A stretch of 12,116 bases of DNA. Origin: Hydrogenophilales bacterium RIFOXYD1_FULL_62_11. Its GTDB lineage: Bacteria > Pseudomonadota > Gammaproteobacteria > Burkholderiales > Thiobacillaceae. Shown in pieces: positions 5,918 to 12,116 of the stretch. The stretch covers positions 1 through 12,116 of the forward strand of contig MGZO01000037.1 of assembly GCA_001802655.1 (NCBI GenBank), in the 5' to 3' direction. Made by a program: the position numbers and the translations under genes. Each line of letters starts with the position of its first letter. Position 1 is the stretch's first letter. Below the pieces are notes generated by a model. The model did not search any database. It saw only the letters and a list, made by a program, of their open reading frames with translations, and was not told the origin of the DNA.

Positions 5918-8086
5918 TCAGGCGTGTTGCAAGCGATGCAAGCGGGAGTAATGCCCCGCTTCGTGCTGCAGTAATTCGCCGTGCGTCCCTGCTTCGACGA
6001 TCTGGCCGTGATCCATCACCAGGATGCGATTGGCATGGCGCACTGCCGACAAGCGGTGGGCGATGATGATGACGGTGCGGCCCTGGCAGATGGCCTGCAT
6101 GTTGTTCTGGATGATGCGTTCGGATTCGTAATCGAGTGCGCTGGTAGCCTCGTCGAAGATCAGGATGCGCGGCTGGGTGATGAGCGCGCGGGCAATGGCA
6201 ATGCGCTGGCGCTGCCCGCCGGACAGGGAGGAGCCGTGTTCGCCGACCATGGTGTCGTAGGCTTCGGGCAGCTCCAGAATGAATTCGTGTGCGCCGGCCA
6301 GTTTCGCTGCGGCAATCACCTGCTCCAGCGGCGCGCCGGGGTCGGCCAGTGCGATGTTTTCGCGCAAGGTGCGGTTGAACAATACGTTGTCCTGCAGCAC
6401 TACGCCGATCTGGCGACGCAGGCTGGATGCGTCGACCAAGGTCAAATCCATGCCGTCGACCAGCACGCGGCCGCGTTCGGGTACATACAGGCGCTGGATC
6501 AGCTTGGTCAGCGTGCTCTTGCCAGAGCCGGAACGGCCGACGATGCCAATGACTTCGCCGGGGGCAATGTCGAGGGTGATGCCTTTGAGCACTTCAGGGG
6601 TGTCGGGCCGGTAGCGGAACTGGACCTGGTCGAAGGTAATGCGCCCGGCAATCGGCGGCAGGCTGCTCTTGGCACCAACGGCTTCGGTAGGCGCATTGAG
6701 GATGTCGCCCAGGCGTTGCACCGAAATGCCGGTCTGCTGAAAGTCGGTCCACAACTGCGCCAGCCGCATGATCGGCTGAGCCACGCGGCCGGCCAGCATG
6801 TTGAAGGCGATGAGCTGGCCGACGCTGAGCTGGCCTTCGATTACCAGCTTGGCGCCCAGCCACAGGGTGCCTACGGTGACGAGCTTGCCGACGAGATTGG
6901 TGCTTTCGTGCGCCAGGGTCGAGAGGGTGGCGGATTTGAAGCCGGCGGACACATAGCTCGCCAGCTGAGCATCCCAGCGGCGCTGCATCTGGGGTTCGAC
7001 CGCCATGCTTTTGAGGGTGTCGATGCCGGAGACGGTTTCAACCAGAAAGGCCTGGTTTTCTGCGCCGCGGTTGAATTTCTCGTGCAGCCGGGCACGCAAC
7101 AGTGGCGTCACCAGCAGGGCGATCACGAAGTACAGCGGCAAGGAGGCCAGTACCACCAGCGTCAGCCAGCCGCTGTAAAACAGCATCACGCCAATGAAGA
7201 CCACAGAGAACAGCACATCGAGCACGACGGTGATCGAATTGCCGGTGAGGAAGGCGCGGATGTTCTCCAGTTCCCGGACGCGGGCCACCGAATCACCGAC
7301 CCGGCGTGCCTGGAAATAGCCCAGCGGCAGGTGCAGAAGATGGCGGAACAGGCGTGCGCCGAGTTCGACATCGATGCGGCTGGTGGTGTGGGCGAAGACG
7401 TAACTGCGCAGGCCGGAGAGTGCCACTTCAAAGATCGACACCACCAGCAAGCCAACGGCGATGACGTCGAGCGTAGTCAGGCCGCGATGCACCAGCACCT
7501 TGTCCATCACCACCTGGAAGAACAGCGGGGTGACCAGCGCGAACAGGTTGAGTACGAACGACACCAGCAGCACTTCGTAGAGCAGCTTGCGGTATTTGAC
7601 GACGGCGGGAATGAACCAGGAGAAATCGAACTTGGCCATCTCACCGACCATCGAGGCGCGCGAGGTGAACAGGATGAGTTCGCCGGACTGTCCTTTGTCT
7701 GCCGACCCCCAGCGCGCCAGCAGTTCATCGCGCGAGATGACCTCGGGCCGCTCGGCTCTGGGGTCGTGGATCAGCGCCTTGTCGGCGTCGAAGCGGGCGA
7801 GGATGAAATAGCCGCCGTTGCTGTCCACTGCCATGGCGGGCAACGGCGTGCGATCGAGGCGGTCAACCGTGGTCTTGACGGGCTTGGCCTGCAAGCCGAG
7901 GTGTTTGGCCGCCAGCAGGATTTCGGGGCGACTAAGAGACTCGCCTGTTACCTTGAACTGATGCGCCAGCTGCTCGGGATCGGCAGCAATCTGGTGAAAG
8001 CGCGCCAGCATGACCAGGCAGGTGAGGCCGGTGTCCAACACAGCACTGGATGGAGCGGCAATGCGTGGGGATTCTTGTTCTGACAT
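5918..8086 (-). CDS. HlyB-family type I secretion ABC transporter with C39-like domain
   Basis: This inner-membrane permease/ATPase would energise export of the adjacent RTX protein. The 722 residues comprise an N-terminal C39-like domain (about 15-140), a six-helix ABC transporter membrane domain (about 155-450) and an ATPase domain (about 480-720). The ATPase has Walker A GRSGSGKS (517-524), Q-loop Gln565, signature LSGGQ (621-625), Walker B ILIFDE (641-646), D-loop SALD and H-loop His677, so it should be active. The N-terminal domain has DTG where C39 peptidases have the catalytic Cys (Thr19) and a Tyr at 93 where the catalytic His is expected. It therefore should not cleave leaders but should act as a substrate-docking domain, as in HlyB. 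That fits a C-terminally addressed RTX substrate. The 88-nt gap upstream contains an attenuator-like hairpin. Confidence 0.96.
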   Translation of the reverse strand: MSEQESPRIAAPSSAVLDTGLTCLVMLARFHQIAADPEQLAHQFKVTGESLSRPEILLAAKHLGLQAKPVKTTVDRLDRTPLPAMAVDSNGGYFILARFDADKALIHDPRAERPEVISRDELLARWGSADKGQSGELILFTSRASMVGEMAKFDFSWFIPAVVKYRKLLYEVLLVSFVLNLFALVTPLFFQVVMDKVLVHRGLTTLDVIAVGLLVVSIFEVALSGLRSYVFAHTTSRIDVELGARLFRHLLHLPLGYFQARRVGDSVARVRELENIRAFLTGNSITVVLDVLFSVVFIGVMLFYSGWLTLVVLASLPLYFVIALLVTPLLRARLHEKFNRGAENQAFLVETVSGIDTLKSMAVEPQMQRRWDAQLASYVSAGFKSATLSTLAHESTNLVGKLVTVGTLWLGAKLVIEGQLSVGQLIAFNMLAGRVAQPIMRLAQLWTDFQQTGISVQRLGDILNAPTEAVGAKSSLPPIAGRITFDQVQFRYRPDTPEVLKGITLDIAPGEVIGIVGRSGSGKSTLTKLIQRLYVPERGRVLVDGMDLTLVDASSLRRQIGVVLQDNVLFNRTLRENIALADPGAPLEQVIAAAKLAGAHEFILELPEAYDTMVGEHGSSLSGGQRQRIAIARALITQPRILIFDEATSALDYESERIIQNNMQAICQGRTVIIIAHRLSAVRHANRILVMDHGQIVEAGTHGELLQHEAGHYSRLHRLQHA

Positions 8087-8109
8087 AAACCGCTCGATTC
8101 AAAGGAAAT

Positions 8110-8150
8110 GCCCGCTGGCCTTTCTCCCATGGGGAGGTAGGTCAGCGGGC
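8110..8150 (-). terminator. Hairpin between RTX gene and exporter gene, likely partial terminator
   Basis: On the minus strand GCCCGCTG (8150-8143) pairs with CAGCGGGC (8117-8110). After one C-A mismatch and a further G-C pair, an inner helix CTCCC/GGGAG (8136-8132 with 8128-8124) closes a 3-nt loop. The hairpin lies 24 nt after the RTX stop and is followed by ATTTCCTTTG, a broken U-rich tract, about 23 nt before the exporter start. The placement resembles the hlyA-hlyB terminator of E. coli, which lets substrate be made in excess of exporter. Partial read-through into the exporter genes is inferred. Confidence 0.6.
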
Positions 8151-8174
8151 AGGGTGAAGCCTACAACAAGCTAC

Positions 8175-8531
8175 TTACTGCCAGTTGGCAGCAATCACTG
8201 GCGCAAGACTGGTCTGGTAGTTGGTCGGCAAGGTGGTCTGCCCGGCAGCCGGCGGGGCAAAGCTCGCCATGGCGTTGACCAGGTTCTGCACGTTGCTGTC
8301 GAGCAGGGTCTTGGCGCCGTCGGTGGTCTTGAACTGCTCCACATGGTTGGCGCTGCCAAGATACCAGTCCTGGATAACCAGCTTGTCGCTAGTGCCGATG
8401 ATGCTGGTCTCCAGGTTGTTGCCCACCTGCTGGAACCAGATCTGGTCGGCCGCAACGCCGGTCAGGAACTGGGCGATATCGGTGTTGCCTGTGGTGGCGT
8501 CGTTCTCGACGACGGTGTCTGCATCGTAACC
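8175..8531 (-). other. RTX protein C-terminal domain: calcium-binding-related segment plus type I secretion signal
   Basis: The last 118 residues begin after the final nonapeptides (NDTYRLGRGYDADTVVEND). They continue with the pattern DIAQF..GVAADQIWFQQVGNNL, DKLVIQDWYLGSANHVEQF and TTDGAKTLLDS, which matches the haemolysin-type calcium-binding-related domain. The tail, rich in Ala, Pro and Gln with TLPTNYQTSLAPVIAANWQ at the end, is the kind of uncleaved C-terminal signal recognised by HlyB/HlyD exporters. The domain call rests on remembered family pattern. Confidence 0.8.
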
Positions 8532-11500
8532 ACGTCCCAGACGGTAGGTGTCGTTGCCGATGCCGCCCACGAGGGTGTCGATACCCGTACCGCCATTCAG
8601 GATGTCGTTACCCGTTCCGCCATAGACCAGGTCATCCCCCTGCTGACCCAGCAGGGTGTCGTCGCCGTCATTGCCGGAAAGGGTGTCGTTGCCGTAGCCA
8701 CCCCAGGCAAAGTCAACACCAAGCCCGCCCAGGATGAGGTCATTGCCGCCCGTCGTCCCGCCATAGCTCTCGTCGCCCCAGAGGTAGTTGTAACCAGCGC
8801 CGCCGGTAATGGTGTCGTTACCCAATCCGCCGATGAAGCTACCGGAACCTGCACCACCCGTCAGGATATCGTCGCCGTCTTCACCTGACAGGTATGCCCA
8901 GGCCAAAGTATTCTCCGCCGCGAGGGTGTCGTTACCGCCCCCCCCATAGGCTTCGTCTCCATCGCCCGCATAAAGGGTGTCGTTGCCGTCCAGACCGTAC
9001 AGGATGCTGCTACTTCCGTTACCGCGCAGGACGTTGGCAAGTGCGTTGCCGGTGCCTTCCAGGCTCTCGGTACCCGTGAGGGTGAGGTTTTCGAGATTGG
9101 CACCCAGGGTGTAGGTGACCGAGGATTGAATGGTGTCGATCTCGGTCACAACGGTGGTGGTCTCGCTGACGACGTCTCCTACGTTGTCCACGATGTAGGT
9201 GTCGTTGCCGCCCCAGCCCTTCAGGGTGTCAGCGCCCAAACCGCCATCCAGGGTGTCTGAACCGTAGGAACCCGAAAGCGTATTGTTCAGGGCGTTGCCC
9301 GTGAGACTTCCAGCCCAGAACGGGCTGTAGCCATTCTCAACGTTGGCTGCCAGAATGTATGTCAGCGAGCCCGAGCCAAAGACGTAAACCGTGTCCACGC
9401 CTTCGTTGGCGTTCTCGGTGACGATATCGCCGGCGCTGTCGACGTAATAGCGGTCATCCCCCGCCCCGCCAATCAGGGTGTCGGCACCGGCATCGCCATA
9501 CAGGACGTCGTTGCCGGCCAGGCCTATCAGGGTGTCGCTACCACTATTGCCATACAGGTAGTTGTCGGCAGCATTGCCGGTGGTCGTCCAGTTGCCAGCC
9601 CCATACCGGTAGACATGTTCAATATCAGCCCCCACGGTATAGTTGGCATTCAGATACAACTCGACGCTGTCAGAGGTGCCTTCACCGGCGTTTTCGGTGA
9701 CGATGTCACCTGCGTTGTCGACGACGTAGTAGTCGTCGCCTGCACCACCGGCCATGACGTCCGCTCCGGCTCCGCCATCTAGTGAGTCGTTGCCGGCCCC
9801 ACCCGTGAGCAGGTTGTTGGCGCTGTTGCCCGTCAGGCTGTTATCGAGATTGTTGCCTGTTCCATTGATGGCGGCAGTGCCAGTGAGGGTGAGGTTCTCG
9901 ACGTTGGTGCCAAGGGTATGGCTGATCGAACTCTCGACAGCGTCCATGCCTTCGTTAATGTTTTCAGCGAGGATGTCTCCCGCACTATCGACCACATAGG
10001 TGTCGTTGCCCTGGCCACCATACATGAAGTCATTGCCCGCGCCGCCATCGAGCCAGTCGTTCCCGGCGTAGCCAAGCAGCGTATCGACGCCGGCATCGCC
10101 ATGCAGGTTGTTGTTGCCGACATTGCCGATCAGAAGGTTGTTCAGGTTATTGCCGCTGCCGTTGATGACGGCGGAGCCACTCAGAACCAGATTCTCGAAA
10201 TTTGTGCCGAGGGTATGGCTTATGCTGCTGCGAACGGTGTCCAGCCCTTCATTCGACATTTCGGTCAGGACATCGCCCACGTTATCCACCAGGTAGGTGT
10301 CGTTGCCACTGCCACCGGACATCTGATCCGCACCCGCGCCACCGTCCAGGGTGTCGTTGTCGCCCAAGCCGAAATGCAAGGCGCCGTTGGAATAAATCGT
10401 TTCTTGGCCGAGTCGAAGATTGAGACTATCGAAAGCCGCCGCTCCATTACCCGGGTCATAGAAGACGCCGTTATCGGTGGCGTTCATGGTCTGGCCGTTG
10501 ACCTCGATCTTTTGTACGAACAGGTTACGGTCCTGGCTCAGATCCGGTCGCCAAGAGTCGTTAGTGAAGACGACGTCGACTTTGCTCGCAGCCATGCCCA
10601 GGTTGGTCGGATCGACGGTATAGGCTGTGTAGCTTGCAGCATCGACGATGAATTCCTGGATCAATACGCCATCGACATAGACCTGCATGGCGGGGTAGAC
10701 GTCCAGAACCGGGGTGCCCCGAGCGTAGATCACCAGACTGGCAATGCTTGTGCTGGCAGACGTTCCGCTTGTGCCGCCCAGGAGAATGTCGTCACCCACT
10801 CCTCCAATGAGTGTGTTGTTGGCACTGTTGCCAGTGAGTACGTTGGCCAGTTCGTTGCCGGTGCCGTTGATGGCAGTGGTGCCGGTCAGGGTGAGGTTCT
10901 CGACGTTGGCACCAAGGGTGTAGGTCACGCTCGACTGGGCGCTGTCGAGACCCTCGCTGCCATTCTCGGTGATGACGTCGGTGGCACTATCGATGATGTA
11001 GGTGTCGTTGCCCGTACCGCCTCGCAAGGCGTCGTTGCCGGTGCCGCCATCGAGCCGATCGTTACCGGTATTGCCGTTCAGGGTGTCGTTGCCCGCACCC
11101 CCCATCAGACGACCGCTGAGATTTTCATAAAACCTATCAAACTCGACCCTCAGGTCGTTATCCAGTTCATCCCCCCAGAGCGTGACTCCGCCATACCTCC
11201 CCCCTAATACGTAACGTTCAATGTTGCGCATACCAAGGTCGGCAACGCGGACGTCGCTGCCTGCGTCAGCAGATGACGATATGAATTTGACTTGGTCATA
11301 GCCCTCGCCCGCAATTTCGACAACATGGTCATTCAAACCAACCAAATAGACATCGTCTCCCGCGCCTCCGGTCAGCGTGTTGGCAGCAGTATTCTGGGAA
11401 CCATCCAGCACATTATTTATGGGATTGCCTGTGCCACTGATCGGGCTACTGCCAAGCAAAACCAGCCGGTTGGTCACACTTTCCGGAATATATCCACCGC

Positions 11501-12116
11501 CGCCGTAAAGGGCTGGCTCCGGCAAGACAACATCGACGGTGCTTCTAATTTCATAGGCTCCACCAATAACCCTGTCTCCTGGATTGTCGATATAAACAAT
11601 AGGTTTGTCATCACCTCGAATGATCACAGTGTCCGCACCACCGCGCCCATCTAGAATGTCGCCGCCAATCTTCCCATTCGGCTGGATTGTCGCTCTAAAC
11701 CCAAACCCGTCGCTGATCAAGACGTTATCCAGATCATTGCCCGCGACTGAATAGTAGGTGTTGGAGCGGGTCGAGGAACCGCCTTTCAAATCCCAATTTT
11801 CCACATGATCTGGCAAACTTAAAACAACCCCTATCCCGTATGTCCATGTGTATGTAGAACCGCTTAACCCTGACAATGTGTCAGTACCTTCATTCTCCGT
11901 TTCAATCGGGGTCACATTGCTATAAGTGTCATTTCCTTGGCCGCCATAGGCGACATCGCTACCACCGCCCCCCTCGAAGACGTTGTCTCCACTATTGCCA
12001 CGCAGTTCGTTATTTAGTGCGTTGCCTGTTGCGTTGATATTCAGAAATCCGGTTAACGTAATTTTCTCGATGTTGACTGGCAGGGTGTAGCTTCGCGATG
12101 CAAGTACCGTATCGAC
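8175..12116 (-). CDS. Large RTX (calcium-binding repeat) protein exported by type I secretion, 5' end outside window
   Basis: The frame is open to the window edge, giving 1313 visible residues without a stop. The true start lies upstream; the GTG at 11915 is internal, because RTX-like sequence continues on its 5' side (residues 1-67 from the edge). Most of the protein alternates glycine/aspartate nonapeptides (GGAGNDTLDGG type), which fold into calcium-bound parallel beta rolls outside the cell, with a spacer module of the form NDTYxVDxxGDxxTEN then YTLGANVENLTLTG then INGTGN. A CBM60-like domain interrupts the array (about 450-585). A long uninterrupted nonapeptide block follows near 1035-1189. 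The C-terminus (about 1196-1313) has the haemolysin-type calcium-binding-related segment and a secretion signal. No catalytic domain or lipoylated/acylated-toxin features are visible, so adhesin, matrix or polysaccharide-binding roles are more likely than toxin. The exact role is unknown. Confidence 0.93.
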   Translation of the reverse strand, partial: VDTVLASRSYTLPVNIEKITLTGFLNINATGNALNNELRGNSGDNVFEGGGGSDVAYGGQGNDTYSNVTPIETENEGTDTLSGLSGSTYTWTYGIGVVLSLPDHVENWDLKGGSSTRSNTYYSVAGNDLDNVLISDGFGFRATIQPNGKIGGDILDGRGGADTVIIRGDDKPIVYIDNPGDRVIGGAYEIRSTVDVVLPEPALYGGGGYIPESVTNRLVLLGSSPISGTGNPINNVLDGSQNTAANTLTGGAGDDVYLVGLNDHVVEIAGEGYDQVKFISSSADAGSDVRVADLGMRNIERYVLGGRYGGVTLWGDELDNDLRVEFDRFYENLSGRLMGGAGNDTLNGNTGNDRLDGGTGNDALRGGTGNDTYIIDSATDVITENGSEGLDSAQSSVTYTLGANVENLTLTGTTAINGTGNELANVLTGNSANNTLIGGVGDDILLGGTSGTSASTSIASLVIYARGTPVLDVYPAMQVYVDGVLIQEFIVDAASYTAYTVDPTNLGMAASKVDVVFTNDSWRPDLSQDRNLFVQKIEVNGQTMNATDNGVFYDPGNGAAAFDSLNLRLGQETIYSNGALHFGLGDNDTLDGGAGADQMSGGSGNDTYLVDNVGDVLTEMSNEGLDTVRSSISHTLGTNFENLVLSGSAVINGSGNNLNNLLIGNVGNNNLHGDAGVDTLLGYAGNDWLDGGAGNDFMYGGQGNDTYVVDSAGDILAENINEGMDAVESSISHTLGTNVENLTLTGTAAINGTGNNLDNSLTGNSANNLLTGGAGNDSLDGGAGADVMAGGAGDDYYVVDNAGDIVTENAGEGTSDSVELYLNANYTVGADIEHVYRYGAGNWTTTGNAADNYLYGNSGSDTLIGLAGNDVLYGDAGADTLIGGAGDDRYYVDSAGDIVTENANEGVDTVYVFGSGSLTYILAANVENGYSPFWAGSLTGNALNNTLSGSYGSDTLDGGLGADTLKGWGGNDTYIVDNVGDVVSETTTVVTEIDTIQSSVTYTLGANLENLTLTGTESLEGTGNALANVLRGNGSSSILYGLDGNDTLYAGDGDEAYGGGGNDTLAAENTLAWAYLSGEDGDDILTGGAGSGSFIGGLGNDTITGGAGYNYLWGDESYGGTTGGNDLILGGLGVDFAWGGYGNDTLSGNDGDDTLLGQQGDDLVYGGTGNDILNGGTGIDTLVGGIGNDTYRLGRGYDADTVVENDATTGNTDIAQFLTGVAADQIWFQQVGNNLETSIIGTSDKLVIQDWYLGSANHVEQFKTTDGAKTLLDSNVQNLVNAMASFAPPAAGQTTLPTNYQTSLAPVIAANWQ
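8550..9014 (-). repeat. Dense RTX nonapeptide block (calcium beta roll)
   Basis: About 155 residues carry near-continuous GGxGxDxxx repeats (GLDGNDTLYAG, GEDGDDILTGG, GLGNDTITGG, GGYGNDTLSGN, GQQGDDLVYGG, GGTGNDILNGG) without the long spacer module seen upstream. One irregular stretch (GYNYLWGDESYGGTTGGNDL) breaks the register. Such blocks fold on calcium binding after export and help drive secretion in one direction. On the plus strand it appears as repeated gtgtcgttgcc-like words. Confidence 0.85.
9012..11009 (-). repeat. Tandem RTX spacer modules, six copies of a 60-70 residue unit
   Basis: Six recognisable copies begin near 11009, 10304, 10007, 9737, 9458 and 9206. Each runs NDTYxVDxxGDxxTENxxEG, then a YTLGANVENLTLTG-like strand pair, then an INGTGNxLxN turn, followed by nonapeptides. 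The spacing between starts is about 250-300 bp, except for the first interval, which is lengthened by the inserted carbohydrate-binding domain. Copies at 10007 and 11009 share a 22-nt identical stretch in the VENLTL region. The copies at 9737 and 9458 have lost part of the consensus (ADIEHVYRYG, NVENGYSPFW). More degenerate copies occur upstream to the window edge. Confidence 0.85.
10365..10769 (-). other. CBM60-like calcium-dependent carbohydrate-binding domain inside the RTX protein
   Basis: About 135 residues lack RTX repeats and read as a compact beta-sandwich: STSIASLVIYARGTPVLDVYP, AMQVYVDGVLIQEF, SYTAYTVDPTNLG, VDVVFTNDSW, then QDRNLFVQKIEVNGQTM, a YDPGNGAAAFD segment and a closing NGALHFGLG. 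The order with VYPxMQVYVDGV, a VVFxND strand and DRNLFVQxIxVNG matches the calcium-dependent xylan-binding module family (CBM60/CBM36 type) found in other secreted proteins. Binding to xylan or another polysaccharide is inferred from family resemblance. The Asp residues of DRNLFV and FTND are the likely calcium/sugar ligands. Confidence 0.72.
11010..12116 (-). other. Divergent N-proximal part of the visible RTX protein
   Basis: This part, about 369 residues, is still in the same frame but RTX motifs are sparse and degenerate. It has one clear module at the edge (SYTLPVNIEKITLTG, INATGNALNN, GGQGNDTY). Irregular stretches follow, such as STYTWTYGIGVVLSL, RATIQPNGKIGGD, YGGGGYIPESVTNRL and RYGGVTLWGDELDNDL, each separated by single motifs like GGAGDDVYLVG. 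A dense nonapeptide run resumes at about 11111-11009. Base composition is visibly more AT-rich than the downstream repeats. No other domain family is recognised in it. Confidence 0.6.

Noticed and set aside
5981..8083. 700-codon open frame on the plus strand opposite the ABC exporter
   Set aside because: It mirrors the exporter codons in GC-rich DNA, its translation is low-complexity and rich in Gln, His and Gly, it has no family motif, and the minus-strand gene carries full ABC motifs.
5918..8086. Bacteriocin/peptide exporter with leader peptidase activity
   Set aside because: The C39 catalytic Cys and His are absent, no double-glycine precursor gene is nearby, and the adjacent substrate is a C-terminally addressed RTX protein.
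8550..11110. Regularly recurring short words such as gtgtcgttgcc as a possible CRISPR or satellite array
   Set aside because: The words are codons for RTX glycine/aspartate motifs, vary at synonymous positions, keep frame and have no uniform spacer length.
9918..11207. 429-codon plus-strand open frame in the RTX region
   Set aside because: It is the complement of repetitive RTX codons; its repeated VVA/GAVDG-like pattern only reflects that repeat.
11913..11915. GTG at 11915 as the start of the RTX gene
   Set aside because: The same frame continues without a stop to the window edge and encodes further RTX sequence (GGGGSD, GGQGNDTY), and no ribosome site is evident.

Overview
The window looks like part of a betaproteobacterial chromosome, possibly Nitrosomonadales or a relative. 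The basis is the GC-rich coding style, the protein sequences of the translation genes, and the gene order rpsB-tsf-pyrH-frr-uppS-cdsA. This placement is inference from sequence character, not a database match. Every supported gene lies on the minus strand, so the genes read from high to low coordinates.

Region A (about 12116-4492) is a type I secretion cassette. It begins with the 3' part of a large RTX protein gene that is open to the window edge, with 1313 residues visible. A short intergenic hairpin follows, then an HlyB-type ABC exporter with a degenerate C39-like N-terminal domain, then an HlyD-type membrane fusion protein 10 nt downstream. The RTX protein is made of repeated modules of about 250-300 bp, interrupted once by a domain that looks like a CBM60-type calcium-dependent, xylan-binding carbohydrate module. 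It ends in a calcium-binding-related domain and a C-terminal secretion signal. No outer-membrane TolC partner and no HlyC-type acyltransferase gene is in the window.

Region B (4491-1) is the conserved housekeeping cluster: ribosomal protein S2 (rpsB), elongation factor Ts (tsf), UMP kinase (pyrH), ribosome recycling factor (frr), undecaprenyl diphosphate synthase (uppS) and the 5' two-thirds or so of CDP-diglyceride synthase (cdsA), cut by the window edge. A near-consensus sigma70 promoter (4426-4454) with a GC-rich discriminator drives it through a leader of about 115 nt whose predicted fold abuts the rpsB Shine-Dalgarno. Two strong hairpins separate rpsB from tsf and probably reduce or process transcription there. 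The rest is tightly packed: 5 nt between tsf and pyrH, 27 nt between pyrH and frr, and a 4-nt stop/start overlap between uppS and cdsA.

Together, region A would export a calcium-folding, possibly polysaccharide-binding surface or extracellular protein. Region B supplies translation factors, UMP phosphorylation and the first steps of lipid-carrier and phospholipid synthesis. The most noteworthy observations are the carbohydrate-binding domain spliced into the RTX array, the attenuator-like hairpin between substrate and exporter genes, the exporter domain lacking both peptidase residues, the structured rpsB leader, and the placement of the secretion cassette directly upstream of an essential translation cluster.
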